From positions 3,516,001 to 3,580,000 of the forward strand of contig JAYJMM010000039.1 in the NCBI GenBank assembly GCA_037349105.1: a stretch of DNA of 64,000 bases. Reading direction: 5' to 3'. Under the pieces are notes generated by a model. That model was not told where the DNA came from, ran no database searches, and saw only the letters and a list, made by a program, of their open reading frames with translations. The stretch is from Limnomonas spitsbergensis. Its lineage: Eukaryota > Chlorophyta > Chlorophyceae > Chlamydomonadales. Below are positions 32,161-44,100 of this stretch, piece by piece (position 1 is the first letter of the stretch; each line of letters starts with the position of its first letter). The position numbers and the translations under genes were made by a program.

Positions 32161-35100
32161 CTAGGCAGCTGTCTCCTCCTCTGCTCTGGCTGCGTCGGTG
32201 GCCGCTTTGGCCCTGCGCTGAACTGCCCTGGGGGTGACGTTGGCTTCTCCTCTGCCCGTTGTGTATGAAATGTCATACAGCCCGTTGGGCATGGGCCTGG
32301 CGATGCCCCGCTCCATCTGTTTAGTGGCCGGATTGGTGGCCATGACCTCCACCTCTGGCTTGTCCATGGCTCCTGTCTCCTGGGCTGCTCTGGCGGCTGC
32401 CCTGGCTGCTCGGGGCGCTGTCTCCTCGTGATGGGCTGGTTTGTTCGGTACTGCTGCTGCGGCCGGGCCCGTCTCTTGGCTGGTCCTTGATGCTGGCTCG
32501 CACCTGGGGCACATCCAATCGCCCTCGGGTATGGCGTAGAGCGCTGGCGTGAGGCAGTCCATGTGCCAGCCGGTGTTGCATGCGTCGCACAGGAGCATGA
32601 CGTCCCCCCGGTCGGGTAGGCGGCAGGCTTCGCAGGACAGGCTGACGTTGGGCCTGGAGGTGCTGAAATCCACCCTGCCTTTCAGGTTGGGGAGGTGGCA
32701 CGGGGAGCAGTTGACTGCGTTCTCTGTTACGGTCAAGCCATCGGCGCCCTCCAGCACCAACGCCCCCGTCTCCCCCAGCCTCTGCACCCGCAGGATTTCC
32801 GGCCTGGCTTTGGGGTCGAGGCTGCGCCGCTCCGAAGCGTACCGGACGTACACGTAATCCCCAACGGCGAACCGCCTGACCTGGGGTACATATCCTCCTC
32901 CGCGGATCCTGGCGTAGCGCAACTTGTCCCGGTGCTGTGCGATCTTCAGGTGCTCTCCCGCGACCGGAAGGGCCTCCTTGATCCTGGCCACCCTGGCGAG
33001 GAGCAGGTCTGCGGCCTCCTCCACTGTTGCCACTCGCGCTGTACTCCACAGGTCTGCCCCGACCTTGGAGGGGAACACTGGCTTCTGCCCGTACAGGACC
33101 TCGTAGGGAGCCATGCGCGTAGCCTGCTGAGGTGAGCACCGGAAACCCAGCGCCACCCACGGGACCATCCTGTCCCACGAGTCGTCGCTGCTCCCGTCCC
33201 CGCAGCACTTGCGCAGGCCCGTCTTGAGGGTCTGGACAGCCCGTTCGGATAGCCCATCCGCCTGGGGATGGTTGGCGGAGGTGGTGCGATGGTCAATGAA
33301 GCAATCGAGTAACATGTCTTGGAACTCTCCCTGGAACTCTGTCCCCTGATCGGTGACCACCTCTGCGCATCCCCCAAACCGTGCAACCACGTTTTGGAAG
33401 AATGCCAAGGCCGTCACGTCAGACGCCTTGCTGGGGATGGGGATAAGCTCCACCCACTTGGAGTAGTGCTCTACACACACCATGACGTACCGGTTGCCCC
33501 TAGGCGTGGTAGTGAACGGCCCGCACAGGTCCACACCCCAGCGGAAAAATAAACCCTCAATAGGGAGTGGGTGCAGGTCTGGCTGCGTGTGATTGAACGT
33601 GGACGCCCTTGCCCTGTCGCACACCCCGCACTCCTGGACAGCCTTCCTGACCGCTGCTCTAAGCCCTCTCCACCAGTGCTGTTGCAGGATCATGAAGGCC
33701 GTGCGGTGGCTGCCGAAGTGACCGGTGCTAGCGTGAGCTTCCCTGATTACTGCCTGTCTGTCCTCGGGCCTGGGAACTACACACCGCCGTCCGTCTGGCA
33801 TCACCCTTATCAGCACGCCCCCCCTCTCTGGTTCCCACTGGAAAGGTGCGGCTCTGCGCTGCACCCTGGCCTGTTCCCCTGCTTCTGCCCCAGGGGGGTG
33901 CATTTTTGATTGCAGGTAGTGCAGGACTGGCACGTCTGTCCATACGTCCACCCGGGCTGCAGGCCCTGCTGCGCACCCTGGCGGGTCCACGACCTCCCCT
34001 GTTTCGTCGTCAGCTACCCGGACGGGATCTGGGTCTGGGTCAGACTGCCCACCTGGTTCCTGGGCTGCATCCGCCCAGTCTGCTGCCGCTGACTCCCCCA
34101 AGCACTGCCGATATGTTGCTGCCGCTTCGTCCTCGCCGGAGCATGCTTTGCCTGCACTGGCTAGGGCGCAATGTGTGGACGTCAGGGTCATGCCGATAGC
34201 CGGGTCGCGGTCCGGGCCTGGTAAGCCAGCCCTGCGGGCCAGCTCCCTAGGGATGATCTTGGCCGCCTCGAGGGCTATGGTGAGCCAAGCCTCGAGAGCC
34301 CAAGCATCCATGCACCTGCCCAAGGCGGCCCTCCTATCTCCCTCAGGGAAGTCTGGGCGGGGCAAAGTGGACCCCACTGCGTACCCCATGGCCCTCTCCC
34401 TTTCATTTGCATTTGGTTCCTGCAGGCCCCCCATGGGCCTGAAAACCATGCCGCTCTGCCCGTTCCGGAAAGCGTAGGATGCGGGGGTGGCCATGAGGCA
34501 GGGCAGCGCCCTCCTTGGTTGCCCAGACACATTGATGCGGTACCTGCCGTTATCGGGGCAGGCCACGACCTGCGCCCTACTACCCTCGTCCAGGATGTCA
34601 TCCACAATACCGTCGTGCGGCCTATGCGATGCCTGGATAACAAACTCAATGTCTGCAGCTGGTGCTAGGTTGCCCCAGTAGTTACGCGTGCGGTGGGCAT
34701 AGGAGCCCACTTGCGCTGCATCAAACAGGGAGGGCCTGCCCAGCATCCTGCACACCTCGCCGAAAGCCTCTACACTAGCCTTCTCGCTCCTCTGGTTTAG
34801 CTGCATAGCGACATTTTCAATCAGGTATGCTGGCGGCTTGGCCCTCTGCAGGATCTGCAAGGAGCCGAGCAGCTTGATAAGGGGGAAGAAAGACTTGCTC
34901 CTGGCCCCCTCGAGCCCCTTGCCCTTGCCTGCAGCCGACAAGTCATGGCACTCCCATCCTGCTACCATAAACCACTGGCGACCCTGCTGTGCCCCAGCCT
35001 CTATGAAGTGCTGGGCAGTAATGGAGTACACGTCCTGGGGTAAAGCCCTGAACGCCCCCTCGACAGCAGGCGCTGGGAGCAATAGCGGGTATTGCTTGTG

Positions 35101-38100
35101 CAGCTGCACCAGTCTCCCCCCTGCGATCTCTCGCATGGTGGCACTGGTGTCGGCATACAGATACTGGATGACCGGGATGCCTGCTCTAAGCACCATCTCA
35201 AGCCCGGAGCACATACCTCCGAAGGGCTCGAACAGGACCACTCCCTTCTGCTCCAGGGCGTACACCGCCGCTGTCGGTAGGCATGCCGTATCCACCCCTG
35301 CATGGAGGTGGGCCGGAGTCGAGCGGGGCAGATCGGTCAGCACATTGTTGATCAGGTCCCTGGCCCGGGCCCTGCTATTGAAAGCTCTTTCTGCAGTACT
35401 GGCAGGCTGTGCCTGCTCATCGTCCTCATCCTTTGCGCTGGAGATAGCCTGGCCGCACGGGGCCACTGTACATGCCGTCTCAGCGGCCCGCAGGCGGCGC
35501 ACGCCTCGTCTGCCCTCTTGTGCCAGGCGCACCACCTGATCTGCGTGCCACTGGTTTACCCTGCCTAGGCCTGTGAGTATAGCGACCTGAGATCCGCAGG
35601 TGGTCCCACTAGGGGTGTGTGGGTCAGGGGCGACATCGTCTAGCCTCGCTCCTGTGCGGTCGTCAGATGACGGGAGGGGTGACCTAGACGGGATATCTGC
35701 GTTCTGGTGGCAGGCCCCTGACCGGTGGACAATGGTAATGTCAAGCTCCTGGAGCATGAGTGCCCAGCGTGCGTGCTGCCCCACTAGGGCCTGGTTGTCC
35801 ATGAGATAGGTGAGGGGTTCGTGGTCTGTGACCAAATGCACCTTGCACCCAAAGAGCATATGACGGTACGTCCGGGCAGCGTACACAGCGGCGAACATTT
35901 CCCCCTGAAATGACGAGTAGTTCTTTTCGCTTTTGTTCAGGGAACGGGAAGTGCAGGCTACCATGTACTCCCTGCCGCTGTCGTCGCACTGCCCTAGCAC
36001 CGCCCCTATACCCTGTTTAGAGAAGTCGGTGTACAACAGGAATGGCCTTGGTGGCCCCTTGCCATCTGGACCCGTTCCGCTGTAGTCAGGTCTGCGTAGC
36101 ACCCTGCCTCCTTCGCACATCTCAGTTTTGATCAGCTGAAACGCATGGGCCTGCTCGGGACCCCACACAAACGGGACCCCCTTGACAAGCAATGCGTTGA
36201 TGCATGCTGCTTTGCGAGAGAAATCCGGGATGTAGCACCGGTAGAAGTTAAGGAATCCCATGACCTCCTGAATGTTCTTGACCGATGCGGGTTCGGGCAG
36301 AGCCATGACGGCCGCTATTTTGGCTGCGTGCGGTGTGAGGCCTTGGGCCGAGACGTTGTGGCCTAGGTACTCCACCGTGGCACACCCAAACAGGGACTTG
36401 TCAGGATGCGCTCGCAGTCCTACCGCGTGGAGCATGTCTAGCATGAGCTCGACATGCCTGATGTGATCTGCAGGTGTGTCACTATACACCAGCAGGTCGT
36501 CAATGAAGGCCACACAGAAGGAGCTCAGGCCCGCCCTGGCTATCTCTTCCTCCATCATACGCTGGAAGAATGGAGGCCCGTTGCGCAGTCCAAAGTTCAA
36601 CTTTGTGTACATCCATAGTTCTGGGCCCATCCAGAAAGCCGTTTTGGGCTGGTCCTCGACCTTGATCGGGATCTGCATGAATCCTGACCTCAGGTCCACC
36701 TTGCTAAATACTTTAGCTGTGCCCAGGTTCTGAAAGATAGTTTCCATCCTGGGGATAGCAAACTCCTGCTTGGCCGTGCGGAGGTTCATTCTCCTCATGT
36801 CATGCGCAATGCGGTGATCTGACCACTCGCCTGTCTCGGCACACTTCTTGGCCGCTACGACCGAGTTGGCCGCAAACTTGATGGGTCCTCCCTGGGGGAC
36901 CCTGACAATAATGCCTGCCTCTATCATGGGCTGGCACTTCTCTTTGAAAATGGCTGCTTTAGGGGGTGGCATGTCCCTTGCTTTCTGAAAGCACGAGCTG
37001 TGCTCGTCCTCTAGGGCCAGCGTAAACTCACCCTGTGCACCGCAGTAGCCTGGCAGTTCAAGCATGGAGTAGGCGAACGCCCCCTGACGGTCCCGTAGGC
37101 TCTGCTCCAGCTGCTCCTGCTGCTCCCCAGTAAAGTCGGGGTGCTTCCCGAGCAGCCACCCCTCCTCAGTTTTGACGTACTCGGAGGGTGCGTGCACCAC
37201 CCCTCCGGGCTGGAACATGTCGATGACTCCCCCTGCCAGCGGCTCCCCTGTGACTGCCTGTGGCCCTGCGCTGGATGTGCCCTGATCCCAGGTGCTTTGC
37301 GGACGGGGGGGCCGAGGGACGGGCATATCCACTGGGGGTCGCAGCCAACCAGGCTCCAGCTTGGCAGCTGCCTCCCTGCTGCAGACGAATGCTCCTTGTC
37401 CGGCAGTGAATCCCCCTCCTCGCACGCCCCTTCCGCTGGCCTGTGCCCCAGGGAGGCAGGAGAGCAGGAGCCACACCAATGCCAGGTGGCACAGGCAAGC
37501 TAGAAGGCCCCTGAACGCTGTGCAGGGAAGGAGACCCTTGCAGGCCGGCTGCTGTCTGGGGCTGGGCTGTGGTCCTGCAGGGGCTGCCGGTGACGGCGCT
37601 GCTGGCGGGCCCCGGTCCTCTGGGCCCTCCCGCCAGGAGATTTCCAGCTCCACCTGGCTGAACCTGGTGGGCGGCGATGGGCACCCTGTGCTGTTACTGG
37701 CGTCTTTTGCCGCTGCTTTCCTGCGTCGTTGGCGCGCGCGGGTCCTGGCGTTCCTTGCCCTTCGCGCTGCTGCGGCCCTGACCTTGGAGGAGTCCGCTGG
37801 TCTGTTTTCGCCCCTGCTGGTGGGGGTCTGATGTCCCTCTGCCGCTGTTGGACCTGTGCAGCCTGCAGCGGATCTGTAAGCGCCTTCCGGGCTGACAGTC
37901 TGGGCTCTGGCGCTGCTGCTGCTCCTGGCTGCGCTGCGCGGCTGTCTGCCCAGCTGGTGGGGCTGGAGCATCGTCCGCTGGATGGCCTGGTAGTTCCATA
38001 GGCTGGTTCTCTCCGGAACCCCCCACTCCACCGGCCAGTTGTCCAATGGTTCGCCTGCCTCTGGCCACCGCCCCTCGTCATTGGCCTTGATGAGCTCTGC

Positions 38101-41100
38101 CCCGATGGACAGGATCTGGGCGTACTGGACCGCGTGCATGGACGGCTGTAGGGGCTGGTCTGCTGTCTCCCTGTACCATTCCCTGAATGGCACTGGGCGC
38201 TGCTCCCCCCTTCTAGCCTGGTTGGCCTCGTCCTGCCTTCGCTCCTCGATGGCCTGCCTTACGTCGGAGATGGTTGCCCTGCTGTGCGCTGCCTTGAACA
38301 CCACCTCCCTTTCACCTGGCAAGGCTTCCTGCACGCTGCACCACCATCGCACCCCTAGCCTGGAGTCCTCCTCCATCTGCCATTGCCTGATGAAACCCAG
38401 CGACTGGTTCCTCTCGGGGCATGCCATGGCTAAGTGCCCCTGGTGGAAGCAGATGGCGCATCTGCCCTCTCGCAGGCGTGGTGCGGGGCAGGCGTGGTAG
38501 TCGTGCCCCTTTTTTCCGCAGCGCTCGCACGGCTCGCTGTGGACGGAGTGGTGGCCCCACGCCGGGGGAACTGCATCGCTGCAGCCGCAGCAGGCCCACA
38601 CCCCCCGCCGGGTACCTCCTATGCCCGGCTTGTCCATGCAGGTGCCGCATGCCTTGGCGTGGCACCGACAACAGCGCCTGCTGGGCTGTTCTGTTGGGCT
38701 AATGCTTTCTCCGCATCCCAAGCAGCTTGGCAGCCTGGCCTCGGGGGTCATGCAGAACTGGCACACTCTGGCTGCCCCTGTCCGCGGTGTTCTCATGCAC
38801 AGGTCATGCCATGCCATTCCGCATGCGCTGCACCAGATCAAGCGTTCGCCTGCACGGGCCTGGTCGCACCCTGCGCACGGCTCCCTGCGCTCTTGGCCGG
38901 ACCCAGAGGATTGGCCTGAGGTCCCGGCGCCGTCTGTGCCTGGGTCCCCCTCAAGCTCTGGCGGCTGTGCCTCGCTGAGGGCCCTTAATCGGCCGCGGAA
39001 TGCCTGCCGCAGCTCCTCCGCTGCCTGGTTGCGTCCCTGCAGCCTGGGGTCGGGGCTGGGGTTTGGGACCATGCTCAGCCTGTAACGCAGGCTGGCCTCG
39101 ATGCGGCCGCCCCTGGGCTCTGGGCCTCCCTGGGGGACTGGCCATGGTGCCCCGCCCTCGAGCCGCTGCCTGTCCCGTTGGGCCACAAACTGTCGTAACT
39201 CGTCGTCCCACTGCTCCTTGCTGAGATCTACACTCCTGTGATCGGGCTCCCCCTCGGCTGCCAAGCGTGGCGCGCCAGGGTCCTCAGGATCAGGATTGCT
39301 GGCCTCGCTGTTGGTGTCGCTGAGCCCCCTGCTCCAGCTGGGTGAGGTGTCAGCCTGGAATCCCAGGGTTGCTGCAGGCTCTGGCCGCCCTTCTGTGGCT
39401 CTGCTCTGCTGGCTGTCCCCTTGCATATGCCCGGCTGACGGTGCAGTATGCTCGCTGGGCACTGCCACCCTCCCCTCTGGTGGCGCGGTGTGCCCTGCTG
39501 TGGCTGCTGGTTCCTCCTCGGAATCTGAGTCCTGTAGGAGCTGCGGCAGTCCTGCCAAGCTGTTCTCCTCGTCTGACTCGGGCCAATCCACCTCGTAGTT
39601 GCCCCCCCTCAGGGAGGTGAAGAAAGAATGCTCCCTGCTGCCTGGCTGCATGTTGAGGGTAGTTTCGTCGGGGCTGTGAGTGCTGCCTGGGCTGGTCGTC
39701 TCCCTGAATGCTCCCCAACGCCCCCGCGGCGTCTCTTGGCGGTCCGCTATGCCCCTATCCAGCAGGCCTGTCAGGTCCCTCAAGGCCTCATCGTGATTGC
39801 TACCGCTGAACAGGGGGTGGAGCGTGACGGCTCCCCTGGGGTGCCTTTGCCACCAAAGGCGGACAGTGGCCGCCGGTGCAGACCAGTGGGGCAGCAAGAT
39901 GGATGGGACGCCGTTGTAGTAGGCCGCCTGTTCCACCCGCATCCACTGCTGTAGGCAGCTCTGCAGCCTGCCTTGAGCAAAGGCTGAGAGGGTGAGGGCC
40001 TGCTCGCCCTGCCATGCGGTGGCGCCCGCTGCTGGCGCGCAGTGCGCTGACACGTGCGGTGGGCAGTCGGCTCTTTCTTGGGGTGCCCAAAGCTCGTCCA
40101 CTATCTCGATGTTGTGGACAGCTGCTGACATCTGTCCTGGCAGCAATGTCCTGTTAAGGGCCATCATCATGATGGTCCACACCGCCGGGTCTGTTCCTCG
40201 GAAGGTGGACACCGCGTGCTCCTCTGCCCGTTCTACGGAGGGAAACCGGTCACTCTGCACCTGGGTAGCTGTCTTGAAGAAGAACCACACGGGCTGGTCA
40301 TCGCGTGTGGCGTGCATGTGTATCCACGCCCGCGGTGCTGGGTGCGTCCACTGCCCCTCCAAGTCCTCGTGGTAGTGTGCCACCGCCAGCCGAACCGGGA
40401 TAGCGACCCTGGCGTCACCTGGCTCGTACCCCCAGGGGACCGCCTGGCCCATGACCTCTCTGGCGATGTCTTGCCCCCTCTCGACGATCTCGGGGCATTG
40501 GCGAGGCGTTCCTGGGTGGAGGATCCCGGCACCGTCGTACCCGCTGTGGTCCCGCAGTGCCGCCAGGGCGTACGCCTGCCTGGCTGCTGCTTGTGTGGGT
40601 ACGCAGACGGCTTGGTTGGCCAGGCACGGGTGGCGAGCGAGAGTCATGACGCAGTTCTCTGCCCATGGTGTCCGCATGAACCCGTCGTGGGCGTGCTGCC
40701 ACATGCCGTATGCCTGTGCCGCGTCTGGTATCTCTTGGCTGGTCCTGAACTGCTCCTCTGCTGCGGTAATCCCCTCCTTGACGACGCTGCCCAGGAGTTC
40801 GCTGACGCAGTTGGCATAGAGAGGAGTTGGCCACGTGGAGCTCATGAACTCTTCCATGGCCGTGCTAGGTCTGATGTGACCTTTAATGGCCGCAGCCAGG
40901 AGCCCCGCTGTGACAGCGTCCATGGGAAAGACCAACCTTGCTACTGCCTGCATTGCTGCCTGTCTGTCAACACAGATGACTTCCCCCCGCGGTACGCACC
41001 AATGGTTTTGCAACCTGCACAGGCCGTCCGCGCCCGCTCCGGGAAGGGTGATCATGGCCGCTGTGGCGGCTACCTCTGGCATGTCTGTTCCTGCCGGGTA

Positions 41101-44100
41101 CCACTGCACGAAGCAATGCCTAGGCCAGGGCTCGCCAGGCCCTGGGCCCGGTGCGTCGAGGTCCTCTGCGTCTTCTACTGCGCTGAGGTCGCTGTTTCCC
41201 CAGTGGTCTGGGTTCTGCGGCTCCTCTGGTTCCCACCACTGCTCTCTTTCGCTGGGTACTTCCTCCTGCGTCCCTGTCCTTTCTGTTGGTCCGTGCTCTG
41301 TCCTGCAGCTGCGGTGCCCGCTGCCTGCGGCTGGGGGCCGGCTGGTGACGCCCCCTGTGGCCCCATGGGCCTGCAGCGTGAAGCTGCTACCGCCTCCTTC
41401 CGCGGAAGCTGCCGGCCTTGGGCCTGCGGCGGGGGCCCCTGCCTCCGGGGTACCTGGGCACAACACGTCGGGGGGGTCGTAAATGTCCTGGGAAAGGTCG
41501 TCTGACTCTCCCTCCTGCCCTGAGGCCTCCCCTGATATCTCAGGGTCCTGTCTGTGGGCGCTGCCCTCTGACTCGCTGTTGCCCTGGTCTTCCCTGGCCC
41601 TGAGCGTGACTAGGAAATTTGCGAGCAAGGCGAGCCACCCCTCTTGAGGGGCTGGTGCTCCCATGCGTCGCAGGTAGTCCAGGAGTTCTAGGGCATGGGC
41701 TGTGCTCTTAGGGGCGTCTGCGGGCATGGTCAAGAGGCCATTGGTGGCAATTGCTTCCACGGCCACCCGCCAATGATGGATTTGCTGGGGCACCTCTCCG
41801 TTCCGTGCCTCCGTGGCCATCCCCTCTGGGTCCAACCCTGGCTCAGGCTCACGTCTTTCATGGAGGCCCCATGGTTGCCTTGCCTGCTCTTCCTGCCCTT
41901 CTAGGTATGCGTCATCCCACTCCTGTTCAAACCAGGTGTCTGGTTCGTTGAACCCTGGGTCGTGCCCCCTGGGGGTGGTGGCGAAGCACCCATGGGCCCC
42001 TTTGCCCGCCCACCTGGGTCCCTCCGGTGGTCCTGGCAGGAAGTTGGCGGGCGGGGCGCCTGCCTGCCTGGCTGCCCATACCTCGAATGACTCGTCCTTG
42101 GCTGCCTCGAACAGGTCGCGGAGGTGTTCGCGCTGCTGGCTGCCGCTGGGGGGTTCCTCCTGCCTGAAGCGACTGTATCCCGGGTTGTCCTGGGCTGGTG
42201 CTCGGCCCTCGTCCCCGCCGCTGGGCCTCCAAGGCTGGGCCTGCGGCTGGTTGCATTCGAAGGCTAAGTGGCCGCTACCTCCGCACTTGTAACATGCTTC
42301 CTTCTGGGTAGGGGGTGCTCTGCCAGTCCTGCCCCGGGCAGAGTCCTCCAGCGGCGCCCACCTGACCATCCTGTTCTCCCCTGGCTCCTCGGCTGTCGAA
42401 CGCCTTCCGGGGCTGTGGGCCTGGCTTTGCCGAATGGGGCTTCTGGCTCTGCCCTGCGGCCAACGCTCGCCGCGGGGGCTGCGTGGCGCCTCCCCTTCCC
42501 AGCGCCTGCCGCTCCCGCCCTCGGGTTCTCTGCTGCCGCGGTTGGGTGGGTTCCCTGGGGTAACGGGACTGCGGCTGCGGGTTCTTCTGTTCCTGCCTCC
42601 GCCGTCTGGGCTGAGGGCCTCCCTGCCCCTGGGCCGCTGGTTGCCACCGCTGGTGCCCTGCGGGGGTGGAGGTGGCCTTCTGTTTGGTGACCTCGCCCGA
42701 GGCTGCTGTGCGCCGTTCCTTCTCTCTGTCAGTTCCCCCGGCCAGCGCCTGTCCTGGTGCTGCTCGGTGCTTGGAGCCCGCCGCTCCCTGCTGTGGCTAC
42801 TGCGCCGTGGGCTCCTTTCCCTTGGCTGACGCTCTGCGGCGCTGGCGCTCCTGGGCGCCCTGCCGCTGTCGGGGTTGCGGCTAGGGCCGCTGCCTGACTC
42901 CCTTGCCCGTGGAGAGGGGGTGCGGCTGGCCCTTGCCTTGGGCTGAATTCCCTGCTTGGGCTGGGCTCTGTTGTCCCGTAGAGACTGCAACAGGTCCTCC
43001 GGGTAGTCCCTTAGGCCAGGGTCGTCGAGCTCACTCAGGACCTCCTGCACCTCAGTGGGCTTACCCCTGGGCGTTCCTTCTTGGCCGCCCTGTCCTCCTC
43101 CCCTGGCTTCCTTGCCTGGTGCCGCGTCCTGCTGCTGGGGCTCGACAGTTGTGTCTGCTGCAGGCTGCTGCTGCCTGGCCTCCCTGGCCCCGCTGCAGTC
43201 CTCCTGCTGGGCTCCACAGGGGCGCTGGGGGCCCGGCTCGGGGGCTGCCTCTGTGCCCTTGTACTCCTCCTTGTACCTCCTTTTGAGATCATCCACCTCT
43301 ATGATCCACTTGGCGCATTCTCCCTTCCACCGTGCCATCTCCCTATCTGAAGCGCCGTCCGCCATTGCCCGGGCCTGCTCCATTTTGAAGGAATAGATGT
43401 CTGCCTCCCTGCTGGCGATTCTCTGCCTGGCTGCGACCCGGATGGCCCTGTTCAGGACCTGGACCTGGGTCTCCAGGCTGCTGACGACGTCTGCCCTGGT
43501 AGCGTTTCTGTCTGCCTGCAGCTCAGACTCTGAATCAGTGGTTCCTTCATCGCTGTGGCTGGTGTCCTGAGTGTGCGCAACCGGAGAGCCTGGCTGGCAG
43601 CTGCCTCTGCTGTACGTGTCTACTTCCCGGCCCGGCTCGTTCTCCCGGAGCTCCCCTAGCCTCCGCTCGCATTCCTGGTCCGTATGCGATCTGCGCATGT
43701 CGCAATACGCGCAGGGGCCGTCCCTGTTGCGCAGGGCATTCCTGACCTCCTGTCGGACTGTGTGCTCCTGCTCCATGGCCAGCCTCGCCTTGTCCCGCGC
43801 TGCTACGGGAAGGTCCATGGCTTTGCCTTCCTTGTCCCGCGCTGCTACTGAGGGGCCCCCGGCTTCGCCGCCCTTGTCTCCGCTGATGGGCCGGCTCCCG
43901 GTACCCCTGGTACCGTCCGGATCCGCCGGCGCTGCGTGAGCCTGGGTCCGGGCTACTGGGTCTGCCTCTGGCGCTGCAGCAGGGTTGGTTCCCTTTTGCC
44001 CTGCTTGCTGGCGCGCTGCCTCAGTACCTGCGCCACGGGCCCCTTTGGTCTTGGCCGGCTTGGCCCCTTCTGGTGCTGCCGCAGGTGCCTCTGCCGCGGG

